64,000 nucleotides of DNA from Adineta steineri. Its lineage: Eukaryota; Rotifera; Eurotatoria; Adinetida; Adinetidae. The position numbers were made by a program, and so were the translations under genes. The notes under the pieces are model-generated. The model was not told where the DNA came from, ran no database searches, and worked only from the letters and a program-made list of their open reading frames with translations. Below, piece by piece: positions 10,321 through 24,592 of the stretch (its first letter is position 1; the number at the start of each line of letters is the position of its first letter). Location: positions 62,001 to 126,000 of the forward strand of contig CAJNOI010000194.1 in NCBI GenBank assembly GCA_905250115.1, given 5' to 3'.

Positions 10321-13300
10321 ATGTATAAATACTTTTCTATCTTTATTTATTTTTCTAATTTTTTCATTATAAATATTTGTAGGAAGTATATCTTTAGTAT
10401 AAGTTCATGTTTAATAAAAATAAAAATTAATTTATATATCCTATTATTGAATAAATATGAATATTTGTGAATTATCTCTTGTGTGAGTGTCAAATGCGTT
10501 AAGATGTTGAATCCATCCACACACTTGCATGTTAAATACTTTCGTTTGTTTCATTTGTCTGTGTGTTGTACAGTCACGCATCATTGCCCATTTTGTTTCC
10601 ATATATCTTAACAAAATATGCTTCGTCATTGTTTGATATTGCGTAAATACGAAATATGCTGACGTTGTATTAATATTAAATATTTTGACGTTGCATATTT
10701 GTCCTTAATGTGACGTTCGAATACCAAAATGCAAGTGAAATTACGAACTAAAAAATGAAGTGCGTATGTCTGTATCCACCTGAACATATAAAAAATCCTT
10801 CACTTTGAGTCGCTGTATACAAGATAAAAAAGTAAATTGCGTATGTCGATATTCATCTACACATTAAAAATCGCTCTCTCTCTCTTTCCCTCAATTTATA
10901 CCAGCTAAAAAAAGATTCTTATGCTTCTTTACGGCCAGATAGGATACTCTCTCTCTGTCTTTCGCTGACGGTGTAAAAATAATTTTTTTTCGTAGATTGC
11001 TCCTTGCTTCAGTCGGCGTATATGAAGCCGAAGCAAGGCCTAATAATTTACACAAGCACATCCATCTCGTTTACCCTCGATCAAAATGGTTTGCTGCATC
11101 ATTATTTTAATGGTGGCATTTCATATGACGCAGAGTGCACCAAGTGAACGCTTTGCTTCAAAAGATCTGCTTCGCTATTTAATCCATAAGCGTACGGATT
11201 CTTCATTTTCAATAACATTTGTCTCCGAAGCACAGCATACATACTCCAAATAATAAGCATCCCAATATTCCAATAGAACCCTCTTAGTTTTCATAAAAGT
11301 TAAGGCAAGTTTGTTATTCAATAGTCTGTCGGTAATAACTAATTCAGACAATGTTCTGGTATTTTGTCTCGTTATTTGTACACTCTTCTTTGAGAGTACC
11401 ATCTGAAGCACTTTGTGACATTTAATTAACTAATTAGTTTTCTTTTTAGGATATATGGCACAAATACACATCATACCGAAACTCGAACTATATAATCAAG
11501 CATTGATCACTAGTTAGTTTTCTATTCTTTTAATATTTATTAATTAATTTTGTTTTTTTATATGCCCAATTAGTTACTCTTCTTTGATACCCTTCAATAT
11601 CCTGAAAACAATATCAAATATTTACAATAAGCATGAGCAACTTCTCATTATCTGTCTAAGCTTAAATATGCTGCATCATCATTCTGTTATAGTCTTCTTC
11701 TATCGCTTTCAATCGCACATGTCTTCATTTTCAAAGGACGTCCATCGTTGTGAGCTACTAATAGAAGCAACCAAGCATGGCTTAATACGTACATTTCTTA
11801 CTTTAGGTTACACGTGTTCAAATGAAACAGAATAAATAAAGAAAGAAACCTCATAATTTTTTTTTGTTTTAAAGAAAATAGTTGTTCGATCCATTCGAAG
11901 ATATTTTGAATTCAAAGTTGAAATAGAAGATAATATTTATTTTATGGATAGGCACAGAAAAACAAAATTTTTGCTTGTAAATCAAATTTTGATTTTTTAT
12001 CAGATTTGAACGTATAACAAGTGAAGAGAAGAAAAAAAATTAAAGAGAAGAAAAAAAATTAAAGTAAATTTATCTAATACAACATGTTTAATCGATATGC
12101 ATGAATAAGTTTCATGTTTGCTTGTGTGTCAATGGCTTGATACCGTTATAACTTTATTGGATTATTATATATGAGTATTATTTCAAGGTCATTTTGAAAA
12201 CTCAATAAAATTATTACAGTAATCATAAAGAATTGAATAAACTATACTGATAGTAACTTTTAGATTATTTATCAAAACAATGTTGTCAGAAAGATATTTC
12301 TCATTTATTAGAATTGAGATTTAAATAACAACAGTTTTATTCAAAAATTTTTTAATATATAAGTTCGATATTTAGAGAGAAACAATCAGCTATGAAATAT
12401 ATAATTTCATTTTTACATCAGAGAAAGATATCATATTGATGTATTCCAATTAATTAGATCGAATTACTCAATCTATTTATAAAAACTTTAAAATTATATT
12501 CTACTACTTTTTTAAAAAAATTTTTTTGTATATTTTACAAAATGATAGTCCATGAAGAAGATTATGATAAGGCAAATATTATTTTAACTATTAATAATCA
12601 ATGTGGTTTATAAGCTCTATTTGATTATATTATTTATTTATACATTTAAGTAAATGAATTGTTTCAAATAAAATATTTTAGATTTTTCGTGTTTTTTTTA
12701 AATTTAGTCAAATAAAGTTTTACTATATTCATACTGATTCTGGTATATAAATATACGATAACTAGTTGGCTCGGTACAATACCTCATTTTACTGTAAACA
12801 ATATTAGCGAAATAAAAACTATTGATCAATATTGTTGAATTGTTTCTTTTCATACTATTATTCTTGATTTTTGTAGTCGAGAAAAAGATATTTGTGTTTG
12901 TTAGTCATTATTTTCTTTATTATATCGTTCAATAAATCTAGATGATAAGTCATTACTTGGAATATTATTAACAAAAACTTTTATTATTGATAATTACTTA
13001 TTAATATTATATGAAAAATTTAATTATATTCTACAAAATGTATCTATCATTATTAATAGATAAACAATTACATACATTTACAGCAGATTGTTTTCCATTG
13101 AAAAGTATAGAACTTCATCAAAGATGCACAAGAATATCAAGATCATATATATGAAAATGAAATTCCTTTACTAATTAGTCGTTATGTTATTAAATTAATT
13201 TTACTTGATTATTTTTATTCAATATTTTTTTGGAAGAATTTTGTAATAAATATGTACACATAATTATTAGTTATTGATCAACTTGATATTAAAATTGGTT

Positions 13301-13519
13301 CGATGATGGATAGAAAAAAACTAACTAAATATGTTATAGCACATGCTCCAGCACAACTTGTTGATAGGAAAAGTAATTAAATCAATGGAAATGATTTTAA
13401 AAAAATATAATAATAATAATAGAAAATTATAAAGCTTTATTTTTTATGTAAATATATTAAAGATTTTAATAACAATATTTTAAATCTGGATAAAAGTTAA
13501 AAGAAGATGCGTTCACATC
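10321..13519. other. Long AT-rich spacer, no convincing gene
   Basis: No frame here shows a family I recognise. A short diverged tandem repeat is seen near 10750-10875 (AAGTGCGTATGTC against AATTGCGTATGTC, both followed by ATCCACC/TTCATCTACAC and a TAAAAAATC-like tail). CT-rich microsatellite lies near 10873-10885 and 10949-10960. Between ~12540 and 13440 there are short open stretches in varying frames, e.g. VIDQLDIKIGSMMDRKK near 13275, which could be decayed coding sequence, but I cannot name it. Confidence 0.5.
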
Positions 13520-13745
13520 CACCCTTATCGATATGATTTAAATTTAAATAATTTTATTTAAGTAGATAAATACATCACATTACAAACAAAGAGTTATATA
13601 ATTCTGTTAATTCTCATTTTATATTATTTTGTTGACTTGTGTAAAGCTAATTAAAAAGAATAATAAGTATTAATATTATTTATAAATAACACTTACTCGA
13701 TTGAGTGCATCTAATAACTGATCGATTTTCTCAGGTAATGTTTCA
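13520..13745. repeat. Right copy of a direct repeat (left copy ~5400-5640)
   Basis: 13520-13560 (ATCGATATG, then TTTAAATTTAAATAA, then AGATAAATA) resembles the end of the DUF2237 gene and its 3' flank at 5398-5450. 13614-13745 is the true 3' end of the polycystin gene, matched by the remnant at 5513-5640. Each copy therefore holds a DUF2237-tail/polycystin-tail junction, intact for DUF2237 on the left and for polycystin on the right. About 8.1 kb lies between them. Confidence 0.45.
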
Positions 13746-16700
13746 AACGGATTACGATATTCTCTACGCACGGTTTCATCTTGTTCTTCAGTTGATGTAA
13801 TTTGAAATGATTGTCCTAATCCTACATATATATATAAGAGAAAAACTAGTTTACATAGTCTATCTTACCAATCCAACGTTGAAATTTATGAAACATATAT
13901 AATAAAACAGCTTGATCTTCACTATTATTCATATTCATATTATTTCGTACAAAACGAAAGTTATCATTAATAATTGTAATAAACATACTCATACAAACAA
14001 AAACAGCTAATAAAATGAATAAACTAAAACTAAATGGCCCAAGAAATGGTGCAGCATCACTTAATTCATATGCATCAAATTTCATTAACATCATTTCAAA
14101 AAGCGTTTGTGCTGTGTGTAATAATGTTGAACAACTTGAAATTTTATCAAAAAATAATAAATAAAATAATGTAAGAAATGCCATAAATACAAATAAAAAC
14201 ATAAACATAAATGAAAATAAATCTTTTTTAGCATATTGAAGTGTTTTTGTAAATAATAATAAACGTTGATGAAATCGACAAAGACGAAGAAATTTTAAAG
14301 TACCAAAAAAACAACAAAATGCAAGTAAATAAGTTAATATATCATTAACATATATCAATAATTGTAAATTAATATAAACATATCCATTTGTTTGTTGAAA
14401 ACGATTTCCAATAGAAATCGTTTGTTGATATCGCCATATATAAACTCCTAATATTCCCCATGAACAACCTATGATACCAATATCAATATAAGACCAAAAA
14501 TTATAAAAATAAGAAAATTTAATTCGAAAAAAACTTTTTATTTCGATTATTATATGATAAATTATAAAGATCATATAAATTATTGTACAAATTAATTGAA
14601 ATGATGATATAAAAACTAAAAACAAAAGAAGATTAAGTTTATGCATAAAAAGAAAATCTAACCTTGAAAAGTTATTGGTTCAACACGATATTGTGGTAAT
14701 AAACCACCTGTTGGTAAAAATTCTGTAAGAAATTTAACTGATGTAAATAATTGAACATTTGGATTATATAAAGTTAATTGAAGAAGAATTGCTCGTGTTT
14801 GACTATTAATCCAACTTAATCGATGAAGTTCAGATAAATTACTTTGAAGATCAGATAAACGACCTTGATATTCATATATATAACCACCTGAATTATATGT
14901 TCCATATTTACCAATATATATATATTGATCATAATTCTCTCCATTGTCATATAAAAAAGCTCGAATAATTGAAGAATTCGAATATTCATTTGTTTGATTT
15001 AACCATCCAGGAGTATATGAATTTTTATCTTCATTAAAAAAACTATAATCTTCATTACATTTTAACGATAATTTTGTAGGACATAAACTTGTTTTTACAC
15101 GTAATTGTCTCATTAGAACTCTTCCTATTAATCGATTAGATTTATCATTAATAAAACCATTTAAATTTTGAGGTGCTTCACCATTATACCATTGTTGAGC
15201 ATGAATATTTGAAATAAAGCTATTTTCTAACCAATTCCAATATTGATCAATCGTAGAAATCTAATCATTGAATATCATATATTATATGAAACTAAATAAC
15301 TCTTACTTTCGTATAATCATTATCAATTTGATTTGTATTTAAAAAATATTTTTGTAAATGATTTACTTGAAAAAAAGCATTTGAATTCATATTTGTATAA
15401 GAAATAAGATATATCAAGATTAGACAAAAGAAATAGAATATAATTTCTCGTATTATTTCCCACATACGTATTTCTTTTAAACGTTGATCACGAATACAAG
15501 CTAATTCACTTTCATTCAAACGAACATTACGAGTTTGTGAACGATAAATAAATGGAGATTCTTTTGAATGTAAATATTCTTCATTATGATTTAAATCAAT
15601 ATTATCATCCAAATATTCAGCTGCTTCGTTATCTTTGTCTGATTTTCGAATAAAGAAAGCAAAGAAAATTGCTAATGCAACAATCTATAAAACATACATA
15701 TACATTTTATTATTAAAATAAAGTGATTACTTTTAATGGTTGAATTAAAAATATGGAGGAAAAGAAACCACTTAGAAGTGATGTTAACCATTTTTGTGTT
15801 TTCAAATCACCAAATTGAATACCACGAACGATTATGAAAAATGATGATACCAGGACTAATATAAACGATAAACTATAAGCAAAAAATATACACCACCAAG
15901 GAAACATCAGTTGTGATCGTTTCGTTTTATTTGATTTTATACTAAAGCAAATAAATAAATATGAAAAATGAAAAGATTTTACTACACTAACGATTGTCGA
16001 GGTAATATTCGTCGAAAGAATTGGACAAGTAATAAACTTGGAAAAAATGAAAGAATTTCAACAATTATACCAATACTAATCTGTTGAGAACTGATATAGA
16101 ATGGACCAAATGATAAACTTCCATCTGTCTGATTTATATTTGTTTCATTTGTTTGATCATAATAAAGAATATTTAAAAGCATTGCAGTAAAAAGTAATAC
16201 AAAACAACAAGTACATCGTTGAACACATGTAAATTTATTTGATGGTGGACGAGAAAATATTGAAAACCAAAGATGACCTTCTGTTATACTATGATATGCT
16301 TGTTTTGATAACACATAAGAAAATTCATGTTTTTGTAATTCACCCGCTATTGGTAAGATTCGTTCAATCTAAATTTTTGTTTTTATAGAATAATTCTTTA
16401 ATAAATAATGAAAAAAATATTTACACGTCCATCATTTTTTTCTACAGCAAACCATTGTTGACATATAAAATAAGATTTTTCCATTGTCTGTAAATCACGA
16501 ACAATAATATATTTAAGAAACCATGATGCTTTATCATGTAGACCACTATTATCATGCCAAATACGCATATAATTCAATAGTCCTAATGATCTAAATATGT
16601 AATTGTTTTTTAAATAATCCTTTTAGTAAATGAAATTCTTTACTTTGGAACAGCCATAATAAAAGCATCGATTCCCCCACGTTGTAAAATTTTTCGATGA

Positions 16701-19700
16701 GGATCAGAAAAAGTACGAACTGCTGTTTCATCTTCTTCACCTGCAAGAATAAAATGAACCTATTGAAAGGATTTTTTTTGAAATATTCTATTTCTTTTAT
16801 TATACTTTTGAATTTGTTCCAGCATTTGCTCGATGACCAGTAAAAACAATCATTTGATAAAAATATTGATCAGTAGAATAATTATCAGATAATGGTGTTA
16901 CACCTAATTTTTCAAGATCTTTTTTATCTTTATAACGTGCATATATAACTATCAATATATAAAGTATACAAATACAAATAATAGTTAAATAAATTGTTTT
17001 ATTTTTTGAAAAATCAGCATTTTGAAAGACATAATTCCAATTAATAGGCGATGGTAAAACAAGAAATCCACCTGCAAATGTTGTTAAATGATTTGAAAAA
17101 CATTGAGTTTGATAATAATTTGTTTCAGATCCGACCTTTTATTAAATATCAATAGTTTTCTTTGCTTAAGATGATCTGCAATACTTACTAATATTCCATC
17201 TGTTCTCCAAATAGAATTTTGATCTAAATAATAACAACATGCTGTATAAGTTCTTAATTCATAATTTGAAGTAAAATTAAATGGTTGATTTGATATTGGT
17301 AGATTATTATTAATTGATTGATTTATACAAAAAGTTTCATATTCAGTTGAATTTAATTCTCGTAAACCCAATATAATTGATTGATGACCAAATGTTTGTT
17401 CATTATTAAGAAAATATTTATAAAATGTATCATTTGTTAAATCTAGATCAAAAAATAAAATATTTTATTTAGAAGCAAAATTCAACCAACTTGAAGGACA
17501 TAGAAGTGACCATCCATCAATTTGATTTATTGAACTATTTAATTGTGGTGAATTATCAAATCTATAGATTAATAAATAACTTTGATTGATGTCGAAAGGT
17601 TTCATTTCAAAAATTAATGAAACACTTCGATTATTAACCGATTGTGATTGTTGAAGGTTAATAAAATGAAGATTAAATATTTGATAATGAGAATTTGTTT
17701 GAATTGAAGTTACATTTTGTAATGTCATCGATGGAATAATTATATTTGGATCACGAGGTATCATTAATTCAATTTTTTCAGTAAGATTTGTTCGAAGAGG
17801 TATTTCATTTCCATAACGATCTAATATTGTTAATGAGACTGATCTTGATAGATTTGTATTCGATTGACTATTATCAGCTGACGCAAGTGACTGAGTCATT
17901 GACTAAAAAAGAAGAATTGAAGAGAATGATTAAAATGATAAAAAGAAAACAACAGACTCGAAGTGAAATTGATGAATTATCATTCGTAGTTAAATTAAAA
18001 GCAGATGGAATACGAATTTGAGTATTACCACTTTGTTGAATAACTTTATTTGATAGAGATGAACTTAATATTGTTTCCATTGAAAGAAATACTTCTGAAG
18101 AATTTAATGTGAAATTTTGACCAATATTTAAATGAGTATTAAGAGTATTTGTTATTAATGAAGTTATTTCTGTCATTTGACTATTTATCGTATCAGCTGT
18201 TTGTTTTTGATAATAATTATTTCGACCTTTTTCAATTGTTTCCGATGAGAAATCATTTCCATTAGCAAATAAATCTATTGAAATAAAATATTCAATAGAT
18301 AAACATTAGGGTAAAAAATATAATTTTACTTAGATTAGACCATTCATAATCTAAATCAGTATCATAATCAGCAGGAAAATTATTAGCACGAGACCAATCT
18401 AAATCAAGAACAGTTGTTCGTTGTTGTAATGGACCATTAACAGCCTAAAAAATAAAAACCATTCTTTTCAAAATTAACGAAAATAAATATTCTTACATTC
18501 AAAATATTATTAGCGCATTGTGTGATATATTTCACTCCTGTTTGAACATTATCATAGGAAATTTTTGTTGTCTGTGCCTGTAGAGCTAAAGCCAATTGAT
18601 AACATTTATCGGATACAAGCGTCTATTTTAGAAGAATTAAAGAAAGAAAGAAAATCAGATATTCGAATATATTACTAAAGAATTTCTTGTTAATTGATTT
18701 GTTGCTTGTGTAAATTGAGCTAAAGAAGATGCTTGTAATTTAATACTATCCACAGTTGTTATTGGTAGATTTGTAATATATGTTACAAGAGAATCTCGAA
18801 TATTAGCATACACATTTAATTGCTTATTATATTCAGCCAGAGCAGAAGCATTTGATGAAACAGATGGCTACACATTTATAAATATATATTTATTAAGAAG
18901 AAAAAACAAACAAACTTACTATTGTTTGTTGAGTTACACTATTCAATGATGATATTGAAATTTGTGTAATAGAAACACCATCTGAAGCGATAAATTATAT
19001 AGATATGATAATACTTGATATACTTTACTTGTAAGAGCAGTTTCAATAGCAAGATCATTTATTTGATTGATTTGTTGTGAAAGTGATGTAATTATTTGAT
19101 TAACTCTATTTTGATTTCCACTTGCAAGCATTGGAAGAAAAGAATTATTTATTACATTGATATTTGATTGAGCAACAAAAATCGATGGTATATTGTATTC
19201 TGTAGCACAATCAAATGTATCACGAATATAAACAACAATATTTAATAATGAATTATTATCAGTTGTTCCAGGTAAGAACATTTCGATGCTTGATACAAAT
19301 GAAAAACCAAGCATTACTTGATCTGATGGATCTATTGTCCATCCTATTCATAAAAACATTATTTATACATTCATATGGTTTTAAAAGTGAAACAAAGCTT
19401 ACCATAAAATAAATAATCTTTAATATTATCTTTATCAAACCAATTGAAACAAGAAATAGTAAATGATGTACTAGTTGTACCATTTATTGGATTAATCGAA
19501 CAAGCACCATTGTCAGGCGGTTGATTAATTATGAAATTTAATACACTTGAACTTGATTTTAATCCAAAGGAATAAACAACTTCAAAACGCCAATAAATTA
19601 TTGAAGGATTATTATTAAATAACTGATTTGTTGCTGTAAAATTACTTGTATTCATACCAAAAAACCATAGATTTTGATAGGAGTTCGTTTGATTAAATAA

Positions 19701-21874
19701 AATCCATTCAGTCATATTTGTTGATGAGTTGACTGATCCTTGATAAATATTCCATGTTATATTTTCAATTGTTTCACAATTATCAGCACAAGTTGAAAAT
19801 AATGCTACTTGTGTTGTTGGATTAATATAATGATATTCCATATCTGGAATACACATTGTAGAAATCACACAACTAAATTATAAGTTTCTTTTTATGAATA
19901 TTAACAAAAGAAAAATCTTACGCAAGAAGAATCATTTCAACATTAGTATCTTCAACATCTACAATAAGATAACCAACAGCTTGAATAGAAGAACTCTGAC
20001 GATTTGTCATTATAACCATAATTTGATATGTTCTATTCGAAGAGAATGAACTAGAAAGGATTGTCAATGAAGAGTTACGTGATGCAATTGGTCCATCATA
20101 TTGTAATGCAGATCCATTTCCTTTATAAAAAATAAATCATTAAGATAGAATGAAAATTCTTTATGAAACTGATACTTGAATGATTTGATAAACATGATGG
20201 ATTGAATGGATCAGTTCTAGAATCATTGATTGTTAATAATAATCCATTGATACTTGGAAAGTCATAGAGACCATAGATTCGACAATAATATTCATAATTC
20301 CAATTCTAAGAGAAAAAACAAATGAAAATTTTTTATTTGTCAGATAGATATTAACATACACTTGTATTAAATATAATTGCATCAGGATCAACTGAATATT
20401 CTCCAGGATTTAATGTAAGATTTTGTTGATATCCACGTACAATCATTGAAGTTCCATATTGAATTAAATTTGCTATAATACTTGATGGAATAATCTCAAT
20501 ATAAGTAAACGTAGTTGAACTCATATTAGGCGAGACTTTCATTGTAACAGTTAATTTCAATTCATAAGTACCATACAGTAAGGTATTTGCTGGAATATAA
20601 AGATCTATACCTGTTGTACTTATTGATTCATCAAGTTCAATTTCCGTTAAACAATTTGATGAACATTGTTTGATTGTCCATTGAATGATTGTAGAAAGTG
20701 ATGCACTACAATTCAATTGAAGATATGGAATAATATAAACATTTTCACTTCGTCGATATTGCAATGGTGATGCGAAAGTCGATAGATTTCCAATAAATGT
20801 AATGTTAGGAGACATACAATCTAGAGTACAGTATAAATAAAGAACTATTTTTAAGTTGCTTAAAAATTATTACTATTGACATTAGCGACTGTTGTTGAAG
20901 TTGATGTGAAAGTGGTAGTATTTGTAGCCGTTGTTGTAGTTGTACTTGATGAGGTAGTACTGTCTGTCGTCGTTGTTGTGATTCCAGTTGATGATGTAGT
21001 GGTGCTTGTAGTCGTTGTACTCGATGATGTAGTGGTGCTTGTGGTCGTTGTTGTGGTTCCATCTGATGATGCGAGAACACTTATAGTTGGTCTCGGCGTT
21101 CCACTTGGGGGTGGGGGAGTGCCTGCAGTCATTTCTGTTGTTCCATTTGATGATGTAATAGAACCTGTAATTTATAATAATTTAGAAACCATACAATATA
21201 CGTTCTTCATAACGTCACTAGAAATAATATTTATAGTTTTACAATTGCTGTTTTGAAATATATCTCGAACAGTAAAAATTATAAAGAGTTTTTCTCTCTC
21301 TATAATTTGATATGTAGAATACTTATGTATGTGTTTATATTAAACTTATTAGTATTTTCTCGAGACATAATAATTGAAAATTGTGTTAAACTGTCAAGTA
21401 ACTGCTAATAATAATTGTAAACTACAGTGATGTCATAAGTAATGCTTATTTAAAACTATCATGTTCTGATCAAAGACAAACAGTTTTTATATAAACGCAC
21501 ACAGGACTATTCTAAATATCAGTTTATAGAGAGAAAAACTCTTTATGATTCTGAGTATTTGAAATATATTTCAAAACAGCCATTGCAAAATTATGAAGAA
21601 TGTATAGTATGTGATCTCTAAATTATTACAAGTTACAACATAACTTAAGTGTCAAAAAGAGAGATACAAACTTTAAAAGCAACCATGTATGAGCTATCGA
21701 ATTTTTCTCCCATATGACACACAAAAGAATTGCATAATAAATTTAGCACTGGATAGAGAAAATGTTCCTCTATAAAAGCTATATATATTCAACTCCTAAA
21801 CACGATATGAAGTTTATACCTATTGTTTGACTGATAATTAAAAGAACGAACAGCCAACAATTTAGATTAACCAT
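13614..21874 (-). CDS. PKD1-like: Polycystin-1-like receptor-channel (REJ, GPS, PLAT, polycystin/PKD channel)
   Basis: I could build 24 exons with GT-AG introns whose lengths sum to 6480 bases, exactly 2160 codons. Exon 1 (21874-21820) encodes a signal peptide, MVNLNCWLFVLLIISQT. Exon 2 (21164-20874) is a Ser/Thr-rich linker. Exons 3-13 (20820-17491) form an N-glycosylation-rich REJ-type ectodomain, including NWNYEYYCRIYG. Exons 14-15 carry the GPS motif ending CFSNHLTTF, with the HL-T self-cleavage site. A PLAT domain follows the first membrane helix (FYQMIVFTGHRANAGTNSK, then MRIWHDNSGLHDKASWFL). Later exons give multiple helices, the polycystin (TOP) domain and the pore region (MMLMKFDAYELSDAAPFLGP), then a short tail (exon 24, 13646-13614). 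Such proteins act as ciliary or membrane sensors, usually with a PKD2-type partner. Most introns are ~45-65 bp; intron 1 is 655 bp and carries a hairpin element. Which PKD1-family paralogue it is remains open. Confidence 0.93.
21178..21627. mobile_element. MITE-like hairpin element in polycystin intron 1
   Basis: Inverted arms of more than 100 bp lie at about 21179-21308 and 21521-21626. Both ends read TAATTTAG / CTAAATTA. Shared inner blocks include TTCTTCATAA, GCTGTTTTGAAATATAT, ATAAAGAGTTTTTCTCTC and TATAA. The ~210 bp between the arms has no coding potential. This is the form of a miniature inverted-repeat transposable element. It accounts for most of the unusually long intron. Confidence 0.75.
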
Positions 21875-23499
21875 TGATGGTATCCTTTTGTTTGGATACT
21901 GCACAAGTAATGTCGTTATAATGCGTAAAAGTCTTCCTATATGGTCTACAACCAATTTTGATCAAAAATTATATAGAAATGATAATAATAGTAATGTTGG
22001 CAAGAGTTTTTCTTTTTCTCGATTATTATTTATTTAAAATTCTCGTAATTTATTCCAAGACAAAATCAACAGCTCGATCAGTTGATGTGTGCCAATTGTT
22101 GTTTCCGAAAAACATTGTATAAATGTTTGTTTCTTTTTCATGAATACTAAATAGAACGATGGCGGGATTGAAGATAAACATGATAAGTAAAGACAGAATA
22201 GAAAAAAAACTAAATAATTTATTTTTTATTTCAAGTATTTCTATAAAAAATCTTTTTTTGTAGATTTATAATTCAATTTTTATAATAAACGATCTATCTC
22301 GACGATAATACATAAGAACTAAAAATATGTATATTCTCATTTAATTCTGTAGAAAAAGACAATCAGACTACAGCTACAACTTTCACTCGTAACTGTAAGC
22401 ATCAGTTATAATGAAGATCTTATTGTGTAGGACATAATACAAAGTAATAAGATTAACCCAAATATCGATATTTTTCTGAAGTCATGTTATAAACGATATA
22501 TATTCTTTTGATAACAACATTTATTTTTTCAAGAACTCTGACGTCAATCGACTTTTTTTCCAATAGATGACGAAAATTAATCTTAATATCTTATTTGCTA
22601 TTGTTTTCTTTGTGCTGATTCCGAATATTGACACCATAAAAAATTCCATTTTAGAATATTTATTCTTCCAATATATATTTGTAACTTTATCGTGCGATAC
22701 CAATGACAAATAATTTTGAAGCAAACAAATATTATTACAATTCTTAAATTGCAAAAATAATTGTTAATTTTTATCTATTATTGCAACAAAATGTACACGA
22801 TTAGTTTGAGATACTACTGTATAACATTATTTTTTTTATTGAACAATCAGTCAATAGATATGTTTTTCTAATTGTTTAAATGGTGTTCAAAAGTTTTATA
22901 ATTTGTGCAAACTTTATTCTACAGTTCTTTTATAAAAAAAATTATCATTTCTATGTGTATAAAGTTGCATATCAAGCTTTCAGAACATAATACTTTTGAA
23001 GATCCAGACGTCGATAAGAGGATGTGAGTGTGAATTTATATGTAGATAAAAAGAAGAGCTATTCACATTCTTGTGAAACAATAACAATCTATTGATAAAA
23101 AGAAAAAGACTTAATGCAGTTCAAATAAAATAATATTTTTAAGTTTTGTTATAAATAATTCATCCTTTTTTTCAGCTTTCTCCACATTAGTAAATCTCTT
23201 GAAGCATATTGTCACATACTTTCATCTTTTGTTCAAATGAGATTGATGTTCCGCAGGGTCACATCGATATAGTATTTTTAACAATAAGCGAGACGTTTAC
23301 GCACGGACTACTTAAAATCTCTCATCTATAAGATAATGAAGACTCTTTTAACATCTTTTTTATTATTTTTTTTATTACTATTCTTATAAATGGATTAAAA
23401 AAAGGTAGGAAAGTGCACAATAGAATAAATGCTTCATTTTGTTTTAGTATTAAAACAAATACACCTGTTATCATAAATAACTAATCACCTATACGATCA
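21875..23499. other. Spacer between divergent polycystin and GPCR genes
   Basis: These genes are transcribed away from each other, so promoters for both should lie here. The sequence is AT-rich with no recognisable coding exon; the 77-codon frame on the minus strand at 22521-22754 has no features. No clear TATA or Inr element can be assigned by eye. Confidence 0.6.
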
Positions 23500-24592
23500 A
23501 TGAATACTACAGTAAATAGTATAAGTTCATCTCTTTTAATTGCACCATATCTGTTGAATATATTCTTTGGTTCATTTCTTTGGGTTATGGGTAATTTAGG
23601 TTGTATCGGTAATATGTTAGTATTTCGTTCTCGAACATTTCGAAAACGAGCTTATGCAATCTATTTATTTTCGACAGCAGTTGCTGATTGTCATTATTTC
23701 AATTTTGTTTTATTAACACGTATACTTCAAAATGGGTTTAGAATTCCACTGATGAATGATTATCTTGTTATCTGTAAACTTCGTCAATTCAGTACATTTT
23801 GGGGTAATATAGTTTCATTTACTTTATTTTCATTTGCTATTACTAATCGACTTTTATCTGTACAACGATCTATTAGTAAGTATAATTAAATAACAATAAC
23901 TGGAAATTTTCTTTTCTAACGAAATTATTCTTTTTTAAGCATATCGACAATGGAGTAATCGTGTTTCTTTGTCATACAAAATGGTTATCTTAATTCCTTT
24001 GTTTTGGCTACTACTTATTGGTCATCGACTCATTTTGTATCGAGTAAAGAATGGTGTATGTGGTCCTCTCGAAGGTTTCTATGATTATTATGATAATTAT
24101 TTTCAAGTGTTATTTTCTTCACTTTCCTCGACTGTTGTGATGGTTATATTGACTTTTCTACTAATAAAAAGTGTCCGAATCGTTGCCAGTCAAAGAATCG
24201 TACCTGTAAATGGTAAACCGATAAAAATCAAGCCAAAAAGTTCAATGATCAATCAAATGGATGCACAATTAACTAAAATGTTAGTAATAGAATCAATAAT
24301 TGCTGTTATTACATATCTTCCATATGCAATTCAATTAACATATTCGAATATAACACAAACATCATACAAAACACCGCTACAAATTGCTTGGGAGAGCGTA
24401 TTCATTGAACTGATTCATTTACTTAATTATGTATTTTTTGGAACAAGTTTCTATGTATCGTTTATTTCGAATGTTGGATTTCGACGAAAAATTAAACAAT
24501 TATTAAAAATAAACAAGCATACTCAATCTACTAACCGTACAGTTACTCTTCTTCGTCGTCCTTTCACGATTCAACTACAGAGTCAGCATTAA
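23500..24592 (+). CDS. Rhodopsin-like seven-helix GPCR (class A, orphan)
   Basis: Two exons, 23500-23875 and 23940-24592, join in phase 1 to a 342-residue protein. Seven hydrophobic helices are visible. TM1 has MGNLGCIGNMLVF with the GN signature; TM2 has FSTAVADCHYF where LAxAD is usual; TM3 ends in FAITNRLLS, so the E/DRY motif is replaced by TNR; TM7 is LNYVFFGTSFYVSFIS in place of NPxxY. Extracellular Cys residues after TM2 and in loop 2 (CGPLEG) could form the usual disulphide. A basic loop 3 precedes TM6. The ligand is unknown; divergent peptide-receptor-like GPCRs form large families in bdelloids. The missing DRY and NPxxY motifs may mean altered G-protein coupling. Confidence 0.85.

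Noticed and set aside
11584-11835. An 83-codon + strand frame and the -strand 78-codon frame at 11175-11411
   Set aside because: No domain, no splice context, AT-rich; cannot be told from chance.
20876-21256. A + strand 126-codon Val-rich frame and a -strand Gln/His frame
   Set aside because: Both are other-frame readings of the Thr/Ser-rich polycystin exon 2.
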